Below are positions 1 to 4,600 of a stretch of 6,394 nt of DNA, piece by piece (the first letter of the stretch is position 1; every line of letters begins with the position of its first letter). Origin of the DNA: an uncultured Collinsella sp. (GTDB lineage Bacteria > Actinomycetota > Coriobacteriia > Coriobacteriales > Coriobacteriaceae); NCBI GenBank assembly GCA_902462065.1, contig CABQAK010000066.1, positions 1-6,394 on the forward strand. The letters are read 5' to 3'. A program made the translations under genes and the position numbers. Below the pieces are notes generated by a model, which saw nothing but the letters and a program-made list of their open reading frames with translations, was not told where the DNA came from and ran no database searches.

Positions 1-139
1 CAAGTCCCGCGCCCGCCAGCGCCAACGCGCCCGCCGCCGTGCCCGCAAGGGCAGCACGGCGCGTGAGCGGCCAGCCGCCTTCGTTACTCGATCCCATGTC
101 GTCACCATCGAAGAATTCCATCGCTGCCGTTTCCTTCAT
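1..139 (-). CDS. N-terminus of a Tat-exported protein (partial, function unknown)
   Basis: Only the first 46 codons are in the window; the gene continues past base 1. The predicted start MKETAAMEFFDGDD is acidic and polar. It is followed by a twin-arginine motif (W-P-L-T-R-R-A-A-L-A, residues about 23-32) and then an Ala/Gly/Leu hydrophobic stretch (from about residue 29 to the edge). This is the n-region / RR / weakly hydrophobic h-region layout of a Tat signal peptide, so the mature protein is probably exported folded, often with a bound cofactor or as a lipoprotein. The start is uncertain: ATG at 137-139 has only a weak upstream purine tract, whereas the in-frame ATG at 119-121 (residue 7) has AAGGA about 10 bases upstream. 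The gene lies 164 bases downstream of the dehydrogenase gene on the same strand. The mature domain is not visible, so no function is assigned. That this is a real gene rests on the signal-peptide pattern and the open frame. Confidence 0.65.
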   Translation of the reverse strand, partial: MKETAAMEFFDGDDMGSSNEGGWPLTRRAALAGTAAGALALAGAGL

Positions 140-266
140 ATTCCAGGGCGCTTGCCAAGCTCTGTCCAATTGTGACTCGCAGCTTAGCAAACGCCCCTTA
201 AGGCTAGCTTAGGCTCGCGGCAGCCGGAGTTGTTAGCCGCAAGACGCACAGGGGGCGCAGGAATGC

Positions 267-301
267 AATGATCCGTTCTCCTCCGTCCCCGAGGGATCAT
301 T
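267..301 (-). terminator. Possible weak terminator or hairpin after the dehydrogenase gene
   Basis: An 8-bp perfect inverted repeat (AATGATCC at 267-274, GGATCATT at 294-301) with a 19-base loop begins 3 bases past the dehydrogenase stop codon. The loop holds short G/C-rich complementary pieces. In the minus direction no T-run follows the hairpin, so it is at best a weak or factor-assisted terminator, or a 3'-end stabilising hairpin. The rest of the 140-303 gap shows no convincing coding capacity. It must contain whatever promoter the downstream Tat gene uses, but I could not pick out a convincing -35/-10 pair. Confidence 0.3.
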
Positions 302-303
302 AT

Positions 304-1263
304 TTAGTACTTGAAGAAGCCCTCGCCCGAGCTTTCGCCCAGCTTACCTTCGTCGAGCATTTTCTTGAGGACGGAGGCCATAGCCTTAAAGTTGTAGGGC
401 ATCATCATCTTCTTGAGCAGCGGGCTCACCAGGCCCGGAACCTTCTGATACTGCATGACGATGTTGTAGGCCGTCTGGATGCCCACCGTGTCGAACACGC
501 GGAACGGACCTTTGGGCGCGCCAGTGCCGCGCGTCCATGCGAGGTCGATGCTCTTGGGGTCACTCACGCCCGAGACATACAGGCCAAGGCCCGAAAGCAG
601 CCACGGCACCAGCATGGAGTTGAGCAGGTAGCCGTTCTTTTCCTTGTTGACGGGAAGCGCCAGCATGCGGATGTCGTTGGCGAAGTCGACGAGCTCGTCG
701 AAGTAGCGCTTGTCGGTTTGGTCCTGGGCCATAACCTCGGTCATGTTGTTCTTCCAGATGGAGTTGGCAAAGTGCAGCGATAGGTACTTCTCGGGGCGAC
801 CAGTGTACTTGGCAAAGGTGCTCGGCAGCAGCGTAGAGGAGTTCGTTACGACGACGGTCTTTTGTGGGAGAACCGGGGCGAGCTTCTTGTAGAAGTCGAT
901 CTTTGCCTGAGTGTCCTCAGCCATAGACTCGATGACCAAGTCGGCGTCGGCCACTGCCTTGGCAAGATCGAGCTCCAGCTTGAGCGTGGAGTAGGCACGC
1001 TCAACGGCGGCGAGTGCCGCCTCTTTGTCGAAGGGCTTGCCGCTATCGGCGATACCGGCGCACCACTCGCCCGTACCGTCCGCCATGCCCTCGATGGCTG
1101 CGATGTATTCCTCGCGCACATGGTCGATCTTGGGCTGGGTGCGGCCGATGCTGCCCTCGCTGCGCAGCCAAATGGTTACATCAAAGCCGCAATAAGCAGC
1201 CTGGAAGGCAATCTGGCTTCCCAGCACGCCGCCGCCGGCAACGCAAACGGTCTTGTAGCTCAT
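304..1263 (-). CDS. 3-hydroxyacyl-CoA dehydrogenase (PaaH/Hbd-like)
   Basis: A 319-aa cytoplasmic enzyme predicted to interconvert (S)-3-hydroxyacyl-CoA and 3-ketoacyl-CoA with a nicotinamide cofactor. The N-terminal Rossmann domain (about 1-200) opens with the dinucleotide motif GGGVLG (10-15). The catalytic set of the family is present: Ser142/143 in TNSST, His164 in LSLHFAN, Glu176 in NNMTEV and Asn215 in GYLLNS. The C-terminal helical domain (about 205-319) has the typical SDPKSIDLAW, GPFRVFDTVG and terminal GEGFFKY segments. It is somewhat longer than the roughly 280-aa butyryl-type enzymes, mostly from an insert at about 60-80. The start is supported by a good Shine-Dalgarno sequence 8 bases upstream. 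Oddity: the acidic residue that normally ends the second beta strand and binds the NAD ribose is missing (VTIWLRSE, 29-36, has Leu33-Arg34-Ser35), which hints at NADP(H). The family call is firm. The chain length of the substrate and its physiological direction (beta-oxidation or butyrate-type synthesis) are unknown. Confidence 0.93.
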   Translation of the reverse strand: MSYKTVCVAGGGVLGSQIAFQAAYCGFDVTIWLRSEGSIGRTQPKIDHVREEYIAAIEGMADGTGEWCAGIADSGKPFDKEAALAAVERAYSTLKLELDLAKAVADADLVIESMAEDTQAKIDFYKKLAPVLPQKTVVVTNSSTLLPSTFAKYTGRPEKYLSLHFANSIWKNNMTEVMAQDQTDKRYFDELVDFANDIRMLALPVNKEKNGYLLNSMLVPWLLSGLGLYVSGVSDPKSIDLAWTRGTGAPKGPFRVFDTVGIQTAYNIVMQYQKVPGLVSPLLKKMMMPYNFKAMASVLKKMLDEGKLGESSGEGFFKY

Positions 1264-1271
1264 AGGGACAG

Positions 1272-1279
1272 TCCTCTCT
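1272..1279 (-). promoter_or_regulatory. Shine-Dalgarno sequence of the dehydrogenase gene
   Basis: On the minus strand AGAGAGGA lies 8 bases before the ATG at 1261-1263. This fixes the start of the 319-aa reading frame and places the GGGVLG nucleotide-binding motif at the usual distance from the N-terminus. An 8-bp palindrome TTACGTAA (1279-1286) abuts it. That could be an operator half, but it is too short to claim. Confidence 0.7.
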
Positions 1280-1341
1280 TACGTAATTCCATAGATGTGT
1301 ATTTATTCAACCGTAAGGGGACTGCGCGCTGGGGGGTGGGT

Positions 1342-1370
1342 TCTATAAACGGACGGTAATTTGCGGCGAA
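1342..1370 (-). promoter_or_regulatory. Candidate promoter of the dehydrogenase gene
   Basis: Reading the minus strand, TTCGCC (1365-1370) and TATAGA (1342-1347) are separated by 17 bases and resemble a sigma-70-type -35/-10 pair with 3/6 and 4/6 consensus matches. Transcription would start near 1335 and give a leader of roughly 70 bases. A second weaker option, TTACGG followed 17 bases later by TATGGA, lies closer to the gene. Neither is strong. The assignment rests mainly on position: a terminator closes the upstream gene at 1615-1651, so the dehydrogenase needs its own promoter in this gap. Confidence 0.3.
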
Positions 1371-1433
1371 CGGCTACACCTGTTCATTAACTCTCGATTT
1401 TGAGGGCATTTTTTGGCGCTGCTGAACCGCTGT

Positions 1434-1562
1434 TTTCGGAAGTGCGGGGAAAAATCGGGGTTCGCCGACCAGACCGGCTTTTTTACAACAAAACCGCAGG
1501 TCGCGAGAGTCTAAAAAGGCGGTGTGCTCAGGAGGTTCGCGTTTTTCCCCGCACTTCCGAAA
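1434..1562. repeat. 129-bp element with perfect 21-bp inverted terminal repeats
   Basis: Bases 1434-1454 (beginning TTTCGGAAGTGCGGGG and ending in five A) are the exact reverse complement of 1542-1562 (beginning with five T and ending CCGCACTTCCGAAA). They enclose an 87-bp core at 1455-1541. The core carries a heptamer direct repeat GGTTCGC just inside each arm and a short GCCG...CGGC hairpin followed by six T (about 1464-1484) on the plus strand. There is no transposase, no obvious target duplication next to the arms, and no convincing ORF. It could be a MITE-like non-autonomous element, a species-specific intergenic repeat, or a large hairpin acting on RNA of the dehydrogenase leader or the upstream 3' end. 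The unit may extend beyond the arms. The inverted repeat is certain; what it is remains open. Confidence 0.75.
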
Positions 1563-1614
1563 TTCAAGTGCACAGAAGGCTGCGACAAAACGATTTACGC
1601 AACATATGTCCAGC

Positions 1615-1651
1615 AAAAACGGGTGGTAGCCGGTACGGCTGCCACCCGTTT
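1615..1651 (-). terminator. Rho-independent terminator of the giant activase gene
   Basis: A 16-bp stem (1617-1632 with 1636-1651) carries a single G-U/T-C type mismatch and a 3-base loop (1633-1635). On the minus strand it is followed by a run of five T (complement of 1615-1619). It begins 28 bases past the stop codon of the giant gene. On the plus strand the hairpin is followed only by TTTGTC, so it should act mainly on the minus-strand transcript. It separates the giant gene from the dehydrogenase gene. Confidence 0.88.
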
Positions 1652-1679
1652 GTCTCATATCTAGCCCAAAGCAGGCCAG

Positions 1680-4600
1680 TTACTTCTTAATGCCGCGGCC
1701 CAGGCGCTTGGCGACCGATGTCACGGCCTCCTCGCTCACCGAGTCACAGCTCACGCAGCCATCGTGGGCACGCATCTGGCCGGTGACCTCATCCATCGCG
1801 AGCGGCGCCACCTTCTCAAGCTTAAAGCCCTTGCCGGCGCGCATGTTTTCCTTCGCCACGCTGATCATGAGCTTAATACGGTTGAGCTGGTTGACCTCAG
1901 ACGCACCAGGATCATAGTCCACCGCGACGATGTTGCTCTCGGGGTGCTGGCGGCGCAGCTCCTTGATGACGGCCTTGCCCACCACGTGGTTGGGCAGGCA
2001 CGCGAAGGGCTGCGTGCAGATGATGTTGGGCGCGCCGTGGTCAATCAGATCGAGCATTTCGGCCGTGAGCAGCCAACCCTCGCCCATGTTGTTGCACACC
2101 GAAAGCACCGTGCGGGCTTTGTCCGCCATGGTGCCGATGCGCTCGGGTGCCTCAAAGCGGCGGGACTTTTCGAGCATCTCCTCCACCGGCGTGCGCATCC
2201 AGTCCACCAGCTTAATGAGCGCCTGCATGCTAGCGCGCGCCGTGGCAGAGCTTCCCAGCTCGTCTTTTTGAAGCTCGGCGTTGCTCATGGAGTACAGGAA
2301 GAAGTCGAGCAGGCCCGGCACCACGGCCTCGCAGCCCTCGCGCTCGATAACGTCGACCACGTGGTTGTTGGCTGTGGGGTGGAACTTGACCAAGATCTCG
2401 CCAACCACGCCCACGCGCGGCTTGGTACCCTCGCCCACGAGCGGCATGGTGTCGAACGCGCGGATGGCCTCGCGAGCAAGCTTGGTGTAGTTATGCCTGT
2501 TGAACTTAGGCGCCAGCTTGCGGGCGCGCGCCATGTACTCCTCGTAGAGCGCATTGGCGGCACCGGGCGTGGCCTCGTACGGGCGGCAGCGGTAGAGCAT
2601 CTGCATCATCACGTCGCCAAAGAGCACCGCGTACACGGCCTGCTTAAGCAGCGCCGGCGTAATCTTAAAGCCGGGGTTGTCCTCGCCCAGCGCCACGGCC
2701 GAAAGCGAGATCACCGGGATCTCGGGGTGGCCGCTCTCGCGCAGGGCCTTGCGGATGAGCGCGATGTAGTTGGTGGCACGGCAGCCGCCGCCAGTCTGGC
2801 TGATGACCACGGCCGTCTTGGACAGGTCGTACCGACCGCTCTCGATGGCCTCCATAATCTGGCCGGTCACCAAAATGGACGGGTAGCAAATGTCGTTGTT
2901 CACATAGCGCAGGCCGGCCTCGACGGCATCGTGGTCGGTCGAGGGCAGCAGTTCCAAGTTATAGCCAGCACCGCGGAACACCTCTTTGACCAGGTCAAAG
3001 TGGATTGGCGCCATCTGCGGGCACAGGATGGTGTAGCCCTCGTCGCGCATCTGCTCGGTAAAGGGCACCTTGGGCCACGCGGTCGAAGCACTCTCGCGCT
3101 GCGCCTCGAACGTGTACTTACGGCTCGCGAACGCGGGGGCATCCGTGGAGGGAGCCACCGGCGCAGCATCGCCCTGCTCGTAGGCCTCGCCCGCGGCCGT
3201 GGCCTCGGCCAGGCGCTCGGCCTCCTGGTCCTTGAGCGCAGCCATGAGCGAGCGGATGCGGATGCGCGCGGCGCCCAGGTTGGACACCTCGTCGATCTTG
3301 AGCACGGTGTAGATCTTGCCGCTGGCCTCCAGGATCTCCTGCACCTGGTCGGTAGTCAGGGCATCGAGACCGCAGCCGAAAGAGTTGAGCTGAATCAGGT
3401 CCAGGTCGTTGCGCATCGTCACAAAACGGGCGACGGCGTACAGGCGGCTGTGGTACATCCACTGGTCGACGACGCGAATCGGACGCTCGGGCTTCACCAG
3501 ATGCGCGAGCGAATCCTCGGTAAAGACCGCAAAGCCAAAGCTCGAGATAAGCTCGGGCAGGGCATGGTTGATCTCGGGGTCGTTATGGTAGGGACGGCCG
3601 GCGAGTACGATGCCGTGGCCGCCGTGGTCCTCGACCCACTTAAGGGCCTCCTCGCCCATGGTCTGGATATCCTCGTGGAAGCGCGCATCGGCCTCAAAAG
3701 CAGCGTTGACAGCGGCATCGATCTCGGAGCGCGTGATTTTAGGACCGCGCACGCGGCCGCGACCGGCTTGGGCATCGGCCACGCGGTCAACAGCGAGCAC
3801 CTGGTACAGACGGCGCTTGAGCTCGGTCTTGTCGTGATACGGCACAAACGGATACAAGAACTCGATGTTCTGCTCGCGGATCTCGTCGATGTTGAGCGCC
3901 AACGCCGTGGGGTAGCTCATGACGATGGGGCAGTTGTAACAGTTGCCGGCGGTCGGATCCTCCTTGCGCTCCCAGCGCACGCACGGCATCCAGATGAAGT
4001 CGACGTCACGGTCGATGAGGTTCATCACGTGGCCGTGGCTCATCTTGGCCGGATAGCACACGCTCTCGGACGGCATGGACTCGATGCCCGCCTGGTAGGT
4101 CTTTTTGCTCGACTGGTCGGACAACTGCACGCTAAAGCCCAAGCGCGTAAAGAACGCGTGCCAGAAGGGGTAGTTCTCGTACATGTTGAGTGCGCGCGGG
4201 ATACCCACGGTGCCGCGCGGGGCCTCGTCGGGACTCAGGACCTCGCGGTTAAAGAGCAGCTCGTTTTTCTTTTTGAAGAGGTTGGGGGCCTCGGTCTTCT
4301 GCTTTTTGTGGCCGGCGCCCTTCTCGCAGCGGTTGCCGGTGATAAAGCGCCTACCGCCGCCAAAGTCGTTGACGGTAAGCTGGCAGTTGTTAGAGCAGCG
4401 ACCGCAGCGGACGTGCTTTTGCGTCACGGTAAGGTGCGCGATGTCCTCGGCCGAAAGGATGGTCGAGGTGCCGTCGGCGCCAGCGCGATCGCGGGCGAGC
4501 AAGGCCGCACCATAGGCGCCCATGCAGCCGGCGATGTCGGGGCGCACAGCATGAACGCCGGTGAGCTGCTCAAACGCACGCAGCGTGGCGTCGGACATAA

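Larger units (their letters stand above)
1264..1679. other. 416-base intergenic region
   Basis: No real gene is visible here. From left to right it holds the ribosome binding site, leader and candidate promoter of the dehydrogenase gene (about 1264-1370), an A/T-richer stretch (1380-1433), the inverted-repeat element (1434-1562), a short unassigned stretch (1563-1614) and the terminator of the giant upstream gene (1615-1651). A 94-codon open frame crosses the repeat on the minus strand (1374-1658), but it has no ribosome binding site or recognisable domain, and it runs through both the terminator and the inverted repeats. Confidence 0.8.

Noticed and set aside
1331..1340. G-run GGGGGGTGGG as a possible G-quadruplex upstream of the dehydrogenase
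   Set aside because: There are only two G-tracts and no further tracts close enough to complete a quadruplex.
268..1359. Plus-strand open frames opposite the dehydrogenase gene
   Set aside because: They are shadow frames. The minus strand encodes a complete dehydrogenase with its catalytic residues, and the plus-strand products have no recognisable motif.
1464..1484. GCCG/CGGC hairpin followed by six T as a plus-strand terminator
   Set aside because: The stem is only 4 bp and no plus-strand gene lies upstream. It is noted only as part of the inverted-repeat core.
1602..1609. ACATATGT palindrome near the terminator
   Set aside because: It is an 8-bp palindrome expected by chance at this scale, and it lies downstream of the terminator with no second copy nearby.
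1374..1658. A 94-codon minus-strand frame in the intergenic region
   Set aside because: It crosses the terminator and both arms of the inverted repeat, lacks a ribosome binding site, and shows no recognisable domain. It is treated as repeat sequence, not a gene.
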